Shown piece after piece: positions 7,801 through 17,019 of a stretch of 64,000 bases of DNA. Below the pieces are notes generated by a model that was not told the DNA's origin, did not search any database, and saw only the letters and a list, made by a program, of their open reading frames with translations. Numbering within the stretch: the first letter of the stretch is position 1; each line of letters opens with the position of its first letter. The position numbers and the translations under genes were made by a program. Source of the DNA: Sagittula sp. P11 (lineage in GTDB: Bacteria > Pseudomonadota > Alphaproteobacteria > Rhodobacterales > Rhodobacteraceae); contig NZ_CP021913.1 of the NCBI RefSeq assembly GCF_002814095.1, positions 1,984,001 to 2,048,000 of the forward strand. Direction: 5' to 3'.

Positions 7801-10256
7801 CGCGTGATGCGGCGTTCCACGGGACGGCCCGACATCTCCGACATGCGCAATGTAACGCGCGCCTCCATCGGGCGGCCCGTCGGGTCCATGTCCGGCAGGG
7901 GCAGGGCCAGATCCGCTTTGCCCTCGGCGTCGGTCGTCAGGTCCGCCGGGAAGCTGTCGGTCCGGTACTCCGCCTCGTCGTCGTGGCGGCCGAACCTGTA
8001 ACCGGGGAAGGCCTCTAGCGTGGTGCGTGTCGCCAGCCGCAGTTCGCCCTCGATGGGCAGGTCCGCGCCGGGCGCGCCAAACAGGTAGCGCGCGTCGACC
8101 GACAGCCTCGGCGGCGACAACGGGTTGATCGGCCCCTCCGGCAGCGCCAGATCGAAGTCGATGCGTTCCGGCACGAAGTCCTCGACCAGCACGGTCTCGG
8201 ACGTCAGCGCCGCGCCCTCGGGATCGGCAAAGACCTCGATCCGCCAGGTGCCGCGCGGCACGGCGTCGGCCAGCGGCAGGTGGAAGACATGACCGCCCGC
8301 GCCGGCACCGTCCGACACATGGCGCGAGTATTCCACGCCGTCCGGCCGCAACAGCACGGCGGTCAGCGGCACGTCGGGCAGCGCCTCTGCCTCCGGATCG
8401 CGGACCAGCGTGGTGACATGGATGACCTCGCCCGCGCGATAGGCGCCGCGGTCGGTCGCAAGGAAGGCGTCGATCGGCCCGGCGGGGGCGCGTCCCTCGA
8501 CACCGCGGTCCGACAGGTCGAAGGCCGGATCGGTCAGCGACAGGAAGGCCAGGTCCTCCTCGCCGCGCCGCGCCATGACCACCGCGGGGGCGGAGCCGTC
8601 CGTGCCACGCAGAAGCCCCGGCGCAAAGCGCGCGACGCCCTCCGCATCGGTGGTGGCGACCTCAAGCGGGCGGTTCGCGCGCCCAAGAAGCGTCACCTCC
8701 AGCCCTTCGATGGGCTCCGCGTTGCCAAGGTCGCGCGCAAAGACCGTCAGCCCGTCGTTGCCCTGCATCGTCGTCAGTCCGATGTCGGACAGCAGGAACC
8801 ACTGCGTCGCCCGCGCCTCTCCGTCGATGTCGTTGGCCACCTGTGCGGTCAGCGCGTAGATCCCCGCGGGCAGATCGCCCACCGCATCGCCCATCGGCAG
8901 GCGGGTGATCATGTCGCGGTTCAGCTCGTTCTGCACCTCGCCGGTGCCGGTCCAGATCTCTTCCGCCAGTTCGCGGGCGAAATAGTCCTCGTCGTACTGG
9001 CCCAGCGGCTGCCCGAAATAGTCGTTCTGGATCGCGCGGATCAGGTTGCGGTCGGACACGCGGCGCAGCGTCAGTTCCAGTTCCGAAGTGTTCACCGTCT
9101 CCACCGGCAGGCCCGCGTCGGCGGTGCGCGGCAGCACGTAGGACCGGCCCGGGAAGGTCACGGCGGGCGAACGGTCACGCACGTAGGCGGTGATCGGAAC
9201 ATCGCGCACCAGCTCCTCGCCATCGTCGGAGGGCAGGCCGGCGCGGAAGGTCACGGTGTGGCGCGACCCGTGCTCCACCCCGGTCACACAGACGCGGCTG
9301 TCATCGGCGGTCACAGCCAGCCGGGGATCGGCCAGGCGGACATAGTTGGAATAATCGACGCCCGCGCGCTTCAGCGGGCGGTTGAACTCCGCACAGATGC
9401 GGGGCTGCGCGCTGTCGGACTCCACCGTGTGCTCCACGATGCGGAAACCGTACTTGCCGATGGCCACGTCCAGCAGCTCCGTCACCTCTGGCCCGGCCCC
9501 CAGCCGTTCCGCAAGGCGCAGCGCCGGGATCATGTCGCGCCCGCGGTCCTGCTGTTCCAGCCGGAGGGCAAGGTCCTTCGCCGCCTCAATCTGCTGCGGG
9601 GCGTCCTCTGCCCGCAGGTAGGCGTTGATCGCCGCCAGCCACCCGCGGTTGCGGAAGCGCCGCTCGTCCGATCCGTTCAGCGTCGCGGCAAGGTCGTTCG
9701 ACCAGCGCCCGTACTGCAGCCACAACTCGGCGGTGTCCGTCTGCGCCAGCGCGGCGCCCGTCCAGTGCACCGCATCCCGCAGGTTCCCGGCCTCGCGTGA
9801 GGTCTGCGCGGCGTCCAGCAGTTGTTCGACCGTGTACTTGCCGCCGCCGTGGCGGACGGCCAGCGCCTCTGCCTCGTTGCGGGCCTGCGCGAAATCCGCC
9901 GGTCTGAGGAAGGTCAGGTCGCCGAACCGTGCGCGCCCACGCTCCAGCACCGCCGGGTCGGCCTCCACCAGCCGGGCCGAGATTGCACCGTCATAAGGAG
10001 AGGTGTTCGTCACCCCGCTTTTCGGAAAACAGGAGTTGTTGCGCGTGTTGAAGGTGAACGCCCGGCAGCCTTCGGTATTGAGACAGGCCCGCTGGCAGGC
10101 GTCCAGCGTGGTGTCAAAGAGCGATTGAAGGTCCGACCCGGCGAAATCCATATCGCGGGAGACCACGAAACGCCGGTCGGGCACCGTGTCCTGCGCTTCG
10201 ACCGTGGGTGCCGCAAGGATGCCCATCATCAGGGCAAGAGCAAAACGACGCATCAA
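4836..10256 (-). CDS. yfhM: Bacterial alpha-2-macroglobulin with N-terminal PAN domain
   Basis: 1806-residue periplasmic protein, thought to trap foreign proteases that reach the periplasm. The signal peptide runs to about residue 21 (ending PTVEA); there is no lipobox, so unlike the enterobacterial lipoprotein it is probably soluble. A PAN/apple-like module follows, with Cys54, 58, 64 and 76. Then come the macroglobulin-like repeats, a bait-region-like stretch, and the thioester motif CTEQ with Cys1367 in YPHGCTEQV. The presence of the thioester Cys and Gln indicates a trapping-competent protein. It leads the operon with the glycolipid-binding-like gene and pbpC, which suggests repair of murein after envelope breach. 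Two adjacent ATG codons (10256, 10253) are possible starts. Confidence 0.93.
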   Translation of the reverse strand: MMRRFALALMMGILAAPTVEAQDTVPDRRFVVSRDMDFAGSDLQSLFDTTLDACQRACLNTEGCRAFTFNTRNNSCFPKSGVTNTSPYDGAISARLVEADPAVLERGRARFGDLTFLRPADFAQARNEAEALAVRHGGGKYTVEQLLDAAQTSREAGNLRDAVHWTGAALAQTDTAELWLQYGRWSNDLAATLNGSDERRFRNRGWLAAINAYLRAEDAPQQIEAAKDLALRLEQQDRGRDMIPALRLAERLGAGPEVTELLDVAIGKYGFRIVEHTVESDSAQPRICAEFNRPLKRAGVDYSNYVRLADPRLAVTADDSRVCVTGVEHGSRHTVTFRAGLPSDDGEELVRDVPITAYVRDRSPAVTFPGRSYVLPRTADAGLPVETVNTSELELTLRRVSDRNLIRAIQNDYFGQPLGQYDEDYFARELAEEIWTGTGEVQNELNRDMITRLPMGDAVGDLPAGIYALTAQVANDIDGEARATQWFLLSDIGLTTMQGNDGLTVFARDLGNAEPIEGLEVTLLGRANRPLEVATTDAEGVARFAPGLLRGTDGSAPAVVMARRGEEDLAFLSLTDPAFDLSDRGVEGRAPAGPIDAFLATDRGAYRAGEVIHVTTLVRDPEAEALPDVPLTAVLLRPDGVEYSRHVSDGAGAGGHVFHLPLADAVPRGTWRIEVFADPEGAALTSETVLVEDFVPERIDFDLALPEGPINPLSPPRLSVDARYLFGAPGADLPIEGELRLATRTTLEAFPGYRFGRHDDEAEYRTDSFPADLTTDAEGKADLALPLPDMDPTGRPMEARVTLRMSEMSGRPVERRITRPVASPTPMIGIRPASEDFPENAEAKFQVIALGPDLERTEMDVSWTVNRVSTRYQWYQQYGSWYWEPMTTRTTVARGEGRLGADPLEIAADVEWGEYEVVVERTDGAYLAASMDFSAGWYAAASADDTPDMLEMSLDSEAYREGETAQLRMVPRYAGKAVVTVLSDRVISMQAVEVSEGENLLDLPVTEEWGAGVYVTAQVIRPMDVAAGQNPARALGLTHAAVDPGDMKLEVSVDAPEEIAPRGPLSATVNIASVADGETAYVTVAAVDVGILNLTAFETPDPAGYYFGQRRLGVEIRDIYGRLIDGLDGAMGTVRSGGDGAAGMDLQSPPPTEELVAFFSGPVTVVDGKAEVSFDIPDFNGTVRLMAVAWSASGVGSAEKDVFVRDPVVVSAAMPRFLAPGDETRLALEFTHTRGAAGEMPLEITAGEGLTLGPVATTITLAEGGKTTFEAALGAVEVGDHEITVALTTPDGAVLTKTLTLGVRANDPAVGATRRFQLAAGQTFTLDREIFANLRPEKASALVSAGPLARFDAPGLLASLDQYPHGCTEQVTSKALPLLYMSSIAEPLGLGSKDRIDLRIQQSITRVLTRQAPNGAFGLWGAYSGDAWLDAYVTDFLSRARAAGYTVPDIAFRNALDNLKNEIAYAADFDDGGEDIAYALMVLAREGEAAMGDLRYYADERADNFATPLAQAQLGAALAAYGDQPRADALFSKAAARIALRPPAEGQVYRADYGSRLRDTAGVLSLAVEARSDSIDTGALTTRIASYDRPLSTQEQAWALLAAHAMVQDPTVSGLELDGAPLAGPFVRRIAAQGMQPTTLTNTSGTPTDVTLTTLGVPEGATEASGYGYAIERAYFTMDGDPVGDIAVGDRIVAVVTVRPAEDTRARLIIDDPLPAGLEIDNPSLIRSGDVRGLDWLETSDTEFSEFRADRFIASVDQRDAAPIRLAYILRAVSPGTFHQPAALVEDMYRPEYRATTASGSVSVAE

Positions 10257-10412
10257 AAGCTCCTTTCATCAATGGATTCAAACTGCCACGCCAGCGTGGG
10301 CGGGGCAAGGATTCTGCGGGTCCGGTTTCCCGCACCCTTCCGTGAAAGCATGGCCTTAAGCCGATCTTCACCACCACCGGGCAAGAGTGCGCGCGGACCT
10401 GGAGGGCAGCGG
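10257..10412. promoter_or_regulatory. Divergent promoter region of the alpha-2-macroglobulin operon and hybrid kinase
   Basis: 156 bp between divergent starts. It contains an inverted repeat ccacgc-ca-gcgtgg at 10286-10299, which could be an operator shared by both genes. The Shine-Dalgarno for the kinase is GGAGGG (10401-10406) and for the macroglobulin gene AAAGGAGC on the opposite strand (about 10259-10266). No unambiguous -35/-10 pair was found. Confidence 0.35.
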
Positions 10413-12938
10413 ATGGATCTGGCGGATCGTCTGGCCGAGGAAAGGCGCGCGCGTCTGGCTGCGGAACGCCTGCTCGAGCTGAAGCAGAAGGAGCTGTTCG
10501 AAGCGAACAAGCGCCTCGGCGATCATGCCCTGAAGCTCAGCCACGAGATCCGCGAAACCCGTCACGAGGTGGCAGAAGTCCGCAGCCAGCACAAGCGCGT
10601 CGTTCAGGAACTGGGCCAGGCGACGGAAAAGATCGAGGTCGTCACCGAACAGCTCTGGTCCGCGATGGAGACGATTCGCGACGGTTTCGCCATGTTCGAC
10701 GAAAACCGGCGGCTGGAGCTGGCGAACCCCGCCTACCTGTCCATGTTCGACGGGCTCGACCACGTCGTGCCGGGCGTGCCCTACGCCGAGATCCTCGCCA
10801 CCCTCGTCGAGGAAGGGCTGGTCGACCTGCAGGGCGAGGACCCGAAGGGCTGGCAGCTCAGGATGCTGGCCCGGTGGGCGCAGGACCCGATCCCAAACAC
10901 CACGCTCAGGCTCTGGAACGGGCGCTTCGTGAAGGTCCGCGAACGGCACCTGCCCGACGGCGGCATCGTCTCGCTGTCCGTCGACATCACCGACCTCATG
11001 CGCATGTGGTCCGCGGTGGAGGAACTGCCCGACGGCTTCGTGATCTACGATTCCGAGGACCGGCTGCTGATGTGCAACCAGCCCTACCGCGACTACTACA
11101 AGGCCAGCGCCCCGGCGATGGTCCGCGGCGCCACCTTCGAGGAGATCCTGCGCTACGGCCTGGCCCACGGACAATACGCCGAAGCCGTCGGACGGGAGGA
11201 GGAGTGGCTGGAGGACCGCCTGATCAAGCACCGCTCCTCTGAGGTCGAGCATGAGCAGCAGCTCGAAGACGGACGCTGGCTGCGCATCTACGAACGGGAA
11301 ACCACGGACGGCGGGCGCGTCGGCCTGCGCGTCGACATCACCCAGATCAAGGAAGACCAGCAGCGCCTGAAGGAAGCGACGACCCGGGCAGAGGCCGCCA
11401 ACCGCGCAAAGTCCGCCTTCCTCGCCAACATGAGCCACGAAATCCGGACCCCGATGAACGGCGTCGTCGGCATGGCCGACCTGCTGCGCGAAACCGACCT
11501 CGACGATGAACAAAGGCTTTATGCCGACACCATCCGCTCGTCCGGCGAGGCGCTGCTGGTGATCATCAACGACATCCTCGACTACTCGAAGATCGAGGCG
11601 GAAAAACTCGAACTGCACCCCGAACCCTTCGACCTGGAACGCGCGATCCACGAGGTGGTGATGCTTCTCCAGCCCACCGCGCGCGACAAGGACATCGCGC
11701 TTCTGGTCGATTACGACATGTTCCTGCCCACGCACTTCGTCGGCGACCCCGGCCGCATCCGCCAGATCCTGACCAACCTCCTGGGCAACGCAGTCAAGTT
11801 CACCGTGCAGGGCTACGTGCTGGTCCGCGTCGTCGGCGTGATGGAGGACGGCGGCCGCACCGCGGTCCACATCACGGTGGAGGACACCGGCATCGGCATC
11901 CCGCCCGACAAGGTCGAGCACGTCTTCGGCGAGTTCAACCAGGTGGAGGACGAGCGCAACCGCAAGTTCGAGGGCACCGGCCTCGGCCTCGCCATCACCC
12001 GCCGCCTGGTGGAGCTGATGGACGGCGAGGTCTGGGTGGATTCCGAGCTGGGCCGGGGCAGCTTCTTCGGCCTGCGCATCATGCTCCAGACCGACGAAAA
12101 CCCGGTCTACGAGGCCGCGCAACTGCCGCGCCACCTGAAACGCATCCTCGTCGTCGACGACTACGGCCCCAACCGCGCCATCCTGACCAAGCAACTGGCG
12201 ATGCTGGGGCTGGAGATCACCTATTGCACCACCGGGTCGGAAGCCATCGACGCGCTGCAGGACGCGCCGGACCTGCTGATGGTGGAATACGACCTGCCCG
12301 ACATGACCGGGGTCGAACTGGCCCGGCAGCTTCGGCACGGACGCCCGGGCCTGCCGGTGATCCTGTTCGCCGACCAGCCCGCCCACCTGCCCGACGGCAC
12401 CGTAGACAGCGTCCTTGCGGTGCTGCAGAAACCCGTGCCGCGCCGCACGCTCTTCGACGCGCTCGAAAAGGTGCATGAGACCGCGCCGCTGCCCGCGATG
12501 CCGCCCGCGCCGCTCCGCTCCGGGCGAACGCCGGTCGCGCAGCCGCTGCTCGACGTGCTGGTCGCTGAGGACAACAAGACCAACCAGCTTGTCATGCGGA
12601 AGATGACAAAGGACTTCCCCGTGGCCCTGCGCTTCGCCAACAACGGGGTGGAGGCGGTCGATGCCTTCCGCTACCGGCGGCCCGACCTGATCTTCATGGA
12701 CATTTCCATGCCGCGCATGGACGGCAAGCAGGCCACCCGCGAAATCCGCCGGCTGGAGGGCGGCGCACCCCCCGTGCCCATCGTCGCCGTCACCGCCCAC
12801 GCGATGGAGGGCGACCGCGAAAGCATCCTCGAGGCCGGGCTGACCGACTACCTCACGAAGCCGCTGCGCAAGTCCGAACTGGCCGCGATGATCGACACCT
12901 ACGCGCCGCGCCCCGCCAGCCGCGATGCCGCCGAATAG
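10413..12938 (+). CDS. Cytosolic hybrid sensor histidine kinase, PAS-PAS-HK-REC-REC
   Basis: 841 residues, no membrane helix. Residues about 5-88 are a charged coiled coil, followed by two PAS-like domains (from [20 protein letters not shown] and from [18 protein letters not shown]). The dimerization/phosphoacceptor helix has His342 in [12 protein letters not shown], then the ATPase domain with N-box [10 protein letters not shown] and GTGLGLAI. Two receiver domains follow. The first keeps the acidic pair (VVDDYG) and the Lys (LQKPV) but has Glu625 where the phosphorylated Asp should be ([10 protein letters not shown]). The second is canonical with Asp763 ([11 protein letters not shown]). ATG 10413 follows GGAGGGCAGC. 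There is no output domain, so it must signal to a separate partner. The stimulus is unknown. Confidence 0.92.
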   Translation: MDLADRLAEERRARLAAERLLELKQKELFEANKRLGDHALKLSHEIRETRHEVAEVRSQHKRVVQELGQATEKIEVVTEQLWSAMETIRDGFAMFDENRRLELANPAYLSMFDGLDHVVPGVPYAEILATLVEEGLVDLQGEDPKGWQLRMLARWAQDPIPNTTLRLWNGRFVKVRERHLPDGGIVSLSVDITDLMRMWSAVEELPDGFVIYDSEDRLLMCNQPYRDYYKASAPAMVRGATFEEILRYGLAHGQYAEAVGREEEWLEDRLIKHRSSEVEHEQQLEDGRWLRIYERETTDGGRVGLRVDITQIKEDQQRLKEATTRAEAANRAKSAFLANMSHEIRTPMNGVVGMADLLRETDLDDEQRLYADTIRSSGEALLVIINDILDYSKIEAEKLELHPEPFDLERAIHEVVMLLQPTARDKDIALLVDYDMFLPTHFVGDPGRIRQILTNLLGNAVKFTVQGYVLVRVVGVMEDGGRTAVHITVEDTGIGIPPDKVEHVFGEFNQVEDERNRKFEGTGLGLAITRRLVELMDGEVWVDSELGRGSFFGLRIMLQTDENPVYEAAQLPRHLKRILVVDDYGPNRAILTKQLAMLGLEITYCTTGSEAIDALQDAPDLLMVEYDLPDMTGVELARQLRHGRPGLPVILFADQPAHLPDGTVDSVLAVLQKPVPRRTLFDALEKVHETAPLPAMPPAPLRSGRTPVAQPLLDVLVAEDNKTNQLVMRKMTKDFPVALRFANNGVEAVDAFRYRRPDLIFMDISMPRMDGKQATREIRRLEGGAPPVPIVAVTAHAMEGDRESILEAGLTDYLTKPLRKSELAAMIDTYAPRPASRDAAE

Positions 12939-12951
12939 GCAGTCGGGCGGG

Positions 12952-13731
12952 TCAGGCCGCCACGGCCTCCTCGCTGCGCAGGAACACCGGGCGGTCCGGT
13001 TCCGACATCCCGGGCCGGAAGCGATAGCCGCCAAGGTCGAAATCGACGATCCCCGCCGGATCGGTCAGCCGCCGCTGGATGATGAAACGCGCCATCGCGC
13101 CCCGCGCCCGCTTCGCGAAGAAGCTGACGATCTTCGGGCCGCCGGGCTTCATCTCCATGAATTGCGGGGTGACGATCCGCAGCCCCAGCGCCTTCTCCGG
13201 CACCGCGCCGAAGTATTCCTGGCTGGCGCAGTTCACCAGCGTATCGGTGCCCAGGGCCTCCGCCTCCGCGCGCAGGTCCTTCGCGATCTGGTCTCGCCAG
13301 TAGTCGTAAAGGCTCGCCCCGCGCCGCGTCTTCAGCCGCGACCCCATCTCCAGCCGGTAGGCCTGTATCCCGTCGAGCGGCCGCAGCACGCCGTAAAGCC
13401 CCGACAGGATCCGCAGGTGATCCTGCGCCCAGTCCAGCTCTTCCGGGTCGAGCGATCCGGCCTCCAGCCCCATGTAGGTGTCGCCCGCAAAGGCCAGCGC
13501 GGCGGGCCGCAGGTCTTCCGGCCCGGGCGTGTCGGTGAAGGCGCGGAACCTGTCCCGGTTCAGCTTCGCCAGGTCGTCCGACAGGTCCATCAGCCCCTTC
13601 AGGTCCCGCAGGGTCAGGTTGCGCGCGGTCTTCGCCAGCCGCTGCGCATCCGCCTCGAACTTCGGTTCGGTCATCGCGACCGACCGCTCCGTCCAGTCCA
13701 GCCGCTTGGCCGGTGAAATCGTCACGAGCAT
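12952..13731 (-). CDS. yaaA: Peroxide stress protein YaaA (DUF328)
   Basis: 259-residue member of the YaaA/DUF328 family, which in E. coli lowers intracellular free iron and protects DNA and proteins during hydrogen peroxide stress. The family N-terminus MLVTISPAKRLD is intact, as are YGVLRPLDGIQAYRLEMG in the middle and SFFAKRARG near the C-terminus. ATG 13731 gives this standard start; the upstream in-frame extension lacks family similarity. It lies 33 bp after recQ on the same strand, so oxidative DNA damage repair and iron control may be coexpressed. Confidence 0.92.
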   Translation of the reverse strand: MLVTISPAKRLDWTERSVAMTEPKFEADAQRLAKTARNLTLRDLKGLMDLSDDLAKLNRDRFRAFTDTPGPEDLRPAALAFAGDTYMGLEAGSLDPEELDWAQDHLRILSGLYGVLRPLDGIQAYRLEMGSRLKTRRGASLYDYWRDQIAKDLRAEAEALGTDTLVNCASQEYFGAVPEKALGLRIVTPQFMEMKPGGPKIVSFFAKRARGAMARFIIQRRLTDPAGIVDFDLGGYRFRPGMSEPDRPVFLRSEEAVAA

Positions 13732-13764
13732 CTCAAATCCCCCAATCGCCGTCCGGATGGGCAC

Positions 13765-15825
13765 TTAGTCCACGGCGCGCAGCACGTCCAGAAAGGCGGC
13801 GCCGAACCGCTCCGCCCGCTTGTCGCCCAGAAGCCGTTCGATCCCGGCCTCGCTGTCGGGCCGCGCCTCGGCCAGCTTCGCCAGCGACGACGCCGTACAG
13901 GACAAGGGTTTCTCCGTCCCGTCCGCGCCCCGCACCAGCCGCGCCTGACATTCCAGCAGCGCGTCATAGACCGATCCCGCCCCGCGCGCCGCGACCCGCA
14001 GCCGCACCGGATGCACCTCTTCGGCCGCGCCGGTCAGCACTTCGAGGAAGGCGCGCCCGTAGCTTTCCAGCTTCTTCGCGCCGACCCCGTTGATCGCCGC
14101 CATCTGGTCCAGCGTGGCGGGCCGGTTCTCTGCCATCTCGATCAGCGTGCGGTCGGGGAAGATCATGTAGGGCGGCACCTGCGCGTCACGCGCCAGCGCC
14201 GTCCGCTTCGCCTTCAGCGCCGAGAACATGGGCGCGTGTTCTTCCGACACCAGCGCCTTCACCGCCGGGCGCCGGTCGGCGGCCTTGCTCAGCACGTCCT
14301 TGCGCAGCGAAATACGTTCCTCGCCGCGCAGGATCGGCAAGGCGCGGTCGGTCATCACCAGCGCGCCGTGCCGCTCCGCATCGGGGCGGATCAGGTCGCG
14401 CCCCATCATCTGCCGGAACACCGCCTGCCACTGGCCCTTCGACAGGTCCTTGCCGACGCCGAAGGTCGGCAGCGCGTCATGCCCGCGCTGGGTGATCTTG
14501 TCGGTGTCCTTGCCCATCAGGATGTCGATCAGGTGGCCCGCGCCGAAACTCTCCTGCGTCCTCAGCGCAGCGGACAGCGCCTTGCGCACCGCCTCCGTCC
14601 CGTCGAAGACCTCGGGCGGCGTGTCGCACAGGTCGCAGTTGCCGCAGGGCTCCGCCGTCTCGCCGAAATACGCCAGCAGCGCCTGCCGCCGGCATCCCAG
14701 CGCCTCCGCCAGCCCCAAAAGTGCGTTCAGCCGGCCGTGGTCCGCCTGCCGCCGCTCCGGCGGGGCCATGCCCTCGTCGATCTGTGTGCGCCGCAGCCGG
14801 ATGTCCTCCGGCCCGTAAAGCGTCATCGTCTCCGCCGGTGCCCCGTCCCGCCCGGCGCGGCCGATCTCCTGGTAGTAGGACTCGATCGACTTCGGCAGGT
14901 CCGCATGGGCAACCCAGCGGATGTCCGGCTTGTCGACCCCCATCCCGAAGGCCACCGTCGCGCAGACGATCAGACCGTCCTCGCGGGCAAAGCGCTCCTC
15001 GACATGGCGCCGGTCGTCCGCCTCCATCCCGCCGTGATAGTGACAGGCCGAATGGCCGTCCTCGCGCAGCGCCCGCGCGATGCCCTCGGTCTTGGCCCGC
15101 GTGCCGCAATAGACGATGCCCGACTGCCCGCGCCGCGCGCCGGCAAAGCCCAGCACCTGCGCCCGCGGCCCGTCCTTCGGCTGGAACGCCAGGTGAATGT
15201 TCGGCCGGTCGAAGCCGCGCAGGAAGGTCCGCGGCGCTGCGCCGTCGAACAGGCGGCTGACCATCTCCTCCTGCGTCTCCACGTCCGCCGTGGCGGTGAA
15301 GGCCGCCAGCGGCACCCCCAGCGCGCGCCGCAGCTCGCCGATCCGCAGGTAGTCGGGGCGGAAATCGTGGCCCCACTGGCTGACGCAATGCGCCTCGTCC
15401 ACGGCGATCAGCGACACGCCCGCCTCCGCCAGCATCCGCTGCGTGCCCGCCCCCGCCAGCCGTTCCGGCGCCAGGTACAGAAGCTTCAGCTCGCCCGCGT
15501 GCAGCATGTCCCAGACCGCGTCGGTCTCTTCCTGCGTGTTGCCGGAGGTCAGCGCCCCCGCGGCAACGCCGGCCTCCCGCAGCCCGCGCACCTGGTCCCG
15601 CATCAGCGCGATCAGCGGCGAGATGACCACCGTCACCCCCGGTCGCACCAGCGCGGGCAACTGGAAACACAGGGACTTGCCCCCGCCCGTCGGCATGATG
15701 GCCAGCACGTTCTCGCCCGCCGCCACGGCCTCCACGATCTCGCCCTGTCCGGGGCGAAAGGCATCAAAGCCGAAAATGTCCTTCAGAAGCGCCTGAACGG
15801 AGGGGCCGTCGGTGTCGCGGGGCAT
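13765..15825 (-). CDS. recQ: ATP-dependent DNA helicase RecQ
   Basis: 686 residues, 3'-5' superfamily-2 helicase acting in recombination and fork repair. The Walker A is MPTGGGKS (Lys50), the DEAH box is at 143-146 in AVDEAHCVSQWGHDFRPDY, and motif VI is YYQEIGRAGRDG. The zinc-binding RQC region shows CGNCDLC. A clear HRDC domain (about 535-595, MIFPDRTLIEMAENRP) is followed by a second, more divergent HRDC-like repeat (about 605-686). That explains the excess over the roughly 610 residues of E. coli RecQ. Upstream is a 158-bp gap holding a dispersed repeat; yaaA follows. Confidence 0.96.
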   Translation of the reverse strand: MPRDTDGPSVQALLKDIFGFDAFRPGQGEIVEAVAAGENVLAIMPTGGGKSLCFQLPALVRPGVTVVISPLIALMRDQVRGLREAGVAAGALTSGNTQEETDAVWDMLHAGELKLLYLAPERLAGAGTQRMLAEAGVSLIAVDEAHCVSQWGHDFRPDYLRIGELRRALGVPLAAFTATADVETQEEMVSRLFDGAAPRTFLRGFDRPNIHLAFQPKDGPRAQVLGFAGARRGQSGIVYCGTRAKTEGIARALREDGHSACHYHGGMEADDRRHVEERFAREDGLIVCATVAFGMGVDKPDIRWVAHADLPKSIESYYQEIGRAGRDGAPAETMTLYGPEDIRLRRTQIDEGMAPPERRQADHGRLNALLGLAEALGCRRQALLAYFGETAEPCGNCDLCDTPPEVFDGTEAVRKALSAALRTQESFGAGHLIDILMGKDTDKITQRGHDALPTFGVGKDLSKGQWQAVFRQMMGRDLIRPDAERHGALVMTDRALPILRGEERISLRKDVLSKAADRRPAVKALVSEEHAPMFSALKAKRTALARDAQVPPYMIFPDRTLIEMAENRPATLDQMAAINGVGAKKLESYGRAFLEVLTGAAEEVHPVRLRVAARGAGSVYDALLECQARLVRGADGTEKPLSCTASSLAKLAEARPDSEAGIERLLGDKRAERFGAAFLDVLRAVD

Positions 15826-15912
15826 GGGCCAGCCTGTCGGGATTGTCTATATCTGCTCTTATCCCGACATTCTCATACTAAGATTCGATGAATCAACCCC
15901 GGATCGCCCTGC

Positions 15913-15971
15913 CCTTCATCTTGGCACGAAATACCTCGGGGTGAGGCCGCAGGCCGAGGGGCAGAGCCCCT
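15913..15971 (+). repeat. Dispersed intergenic repeat, copy A
   Basis: Begins with ccttcatcttggcacgaaat (15913-15932), then acctcggggtgaggccgcag and a palindromic end ggggcagagcccc. The first half recurs at 25981, 28591 and, inverted, 50003. It lies between recQ and the YggT gene. From memory, similar sequences are scattered in intergenic regions of Rhodobacteraceae genomes. Confidence 0.65.
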
Positions 15972-15983
15972 CTTCCCGATACC

Positions 15984-16271
15984 TCAGTAGAAGGCCATGG
16001 CGTTGTTGCGCAGCACGATCTCGATGGCGATCACCGCCACGAAGGCGATCAGCGGCGCAAGATCCAGCCCGCCCATCTGCGGCAGGAAGGACCGGATGCG
16101 GCTGTAGACCGGCTCCAACAGACGGTTCAGACCGTCCCAGATCGACGCCACCAGCGGCTGCCGCAGGTTCAGGATCTGGAAGTTGATCAGCCAGCTCATG
16201 ATGACATGGGCGATGATGATGAACTTCACGATGCCGATGATCAGCAGCAGGATCTGGAAAAGCGACGTCAT
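15984..16271 (-). CDS. YggT family inner-membrane protein
   Basis: 95 residues with two hydrophobic helices (about 5-27, LFQILLLIIGIVKFIIIAHV, and 68-88, LAPLIAFVAVIAIEIVL) separated by a loop with NRLLEPVYSRIRSFLP, the YggT family signature. YggT proteins are uncharacterised membrane proteins linked in some bacteria to osmotic tolerance or cell division. ATG 16271 gives the normal family N-terminus (MTSLFQIL); longer in-frame openings are not credible. It is transcribed away from the thioesterase gene at 16409, leaving a 137-bp divergent region. Confidence 0.9.
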   Translation of the reverse strand: MTSLFQILLLIIGIVKFIIIAHVIMSWLINFQILNLRQPLVASIWDGLNRLLEPVYSRIRSFLPQMGGLDLAPLIAFVAVIAIEIVLRNNAMAFY

Positions 16272-16408
16272 CTGTTGGGGCCTCTCGAACACTCGGGTTG
16301 CGGGACACCTAAGCATGCGGGCCGCAGAGGGCAAGTGTGCCGCGAGGTCTTGGTTGACGCTGGTGCCGCGATGCCCGCACACCCGGTCCTGAAAACGACA
16401 GGACTGCC

Positions 16409-16957
16409 ATGTACCCCTTCATCCGACTCTTCAAGGACATGGCCCGCGCGCGCAAGGCGCCGCGCATGGGCCTCTTCGACACCCACATCTCGCACCACCT
16501 CTGCATGCCGTGGGACCTCGACATGTGGAACGAACTCAACAACGGCCGCACCCTGACGCTCTACGATCTCGGGCGCATCCCGATGGCCGAACGCATGGGC
16601 CTGCTCGAGGTGCTCAAGCGCGAGCGCTGGGGGCTGACGGTCGCCGGCTCGGTCGTGCGCTACCGCCGCAGGGTGCGCGGCTTCGACCGGGTCGAGATGC
16701 AGACCCGCCTCATAGGCTGGGACCGCCGCTTCACCTACATCGAGCAGAGCATGTGGAACTCGCGCGACGAATGCACCTCGCAACTGGTGGTGCGCACTGC
16801 GCTGACCGATCGCAACGGCATCGTGGCGACCGACCGCGTGGCAAAGGCGCTGGGCGTCGACATGTCGGAGGCGCCCGCGCTGCCCGACTGGGTCGCCAGA
16901 TGGGTGGAGGCAGAGGACATGCGCCCCTGGCCGCCCCACAGGACCGTCCCGGCGTAA
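16409..16957 (+). CDS. Acyl-CoA thioesterase family protein (THEM6-like hotdog fold)
   Basis: 182 residues. The DLDMWNELNNGRTLTLYDLGR segment and the later VEMQTRLIGWDRRFTYIEQ are characteristic of 4HBT_2/THEM6-like hotdog thioesterases, found alone or near lipid genes in alphaproteobacteria. It would hydrolyse acyl thioesters, but the substrate cannot be told from sequence. No signal peptide or membrane span. The ATG at 16409 has only a weak Shine-Dalgarno (ACAGGA) and no neighbouring gene defines a pathway. Confidence 0.75.
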   Translation: MYPFIRLFKDMARARKAPRMGLFDTHISHHLCMPWDLDMWNELNNGRTLTLYDLGRIPMAERMGLLEVLKRERWGLTVAGSVVRYRRRVRGFDRVEMQTRLIGWDRRFTYIEQSMWNSRDECTSQLVVRTALTDRNGIVATDRVAKALGVDMSEAPALPDWVARWVEAEDMRPWPPHRTVPA

Positions 16958-17019
16958 GGCAGAGGTCCGCTCCCCCGCCCGGGGGACGGCGCGCGACAGA
17001 CCCGTGTGCGCCCCCTCCC

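Noticed and set aside
4920-8018. 1032-codon open frame opposite the alpha-2-macroglobulin gene
   Set aside because: Composition artefact of the GC-rich opposite strand; no start context or domain.
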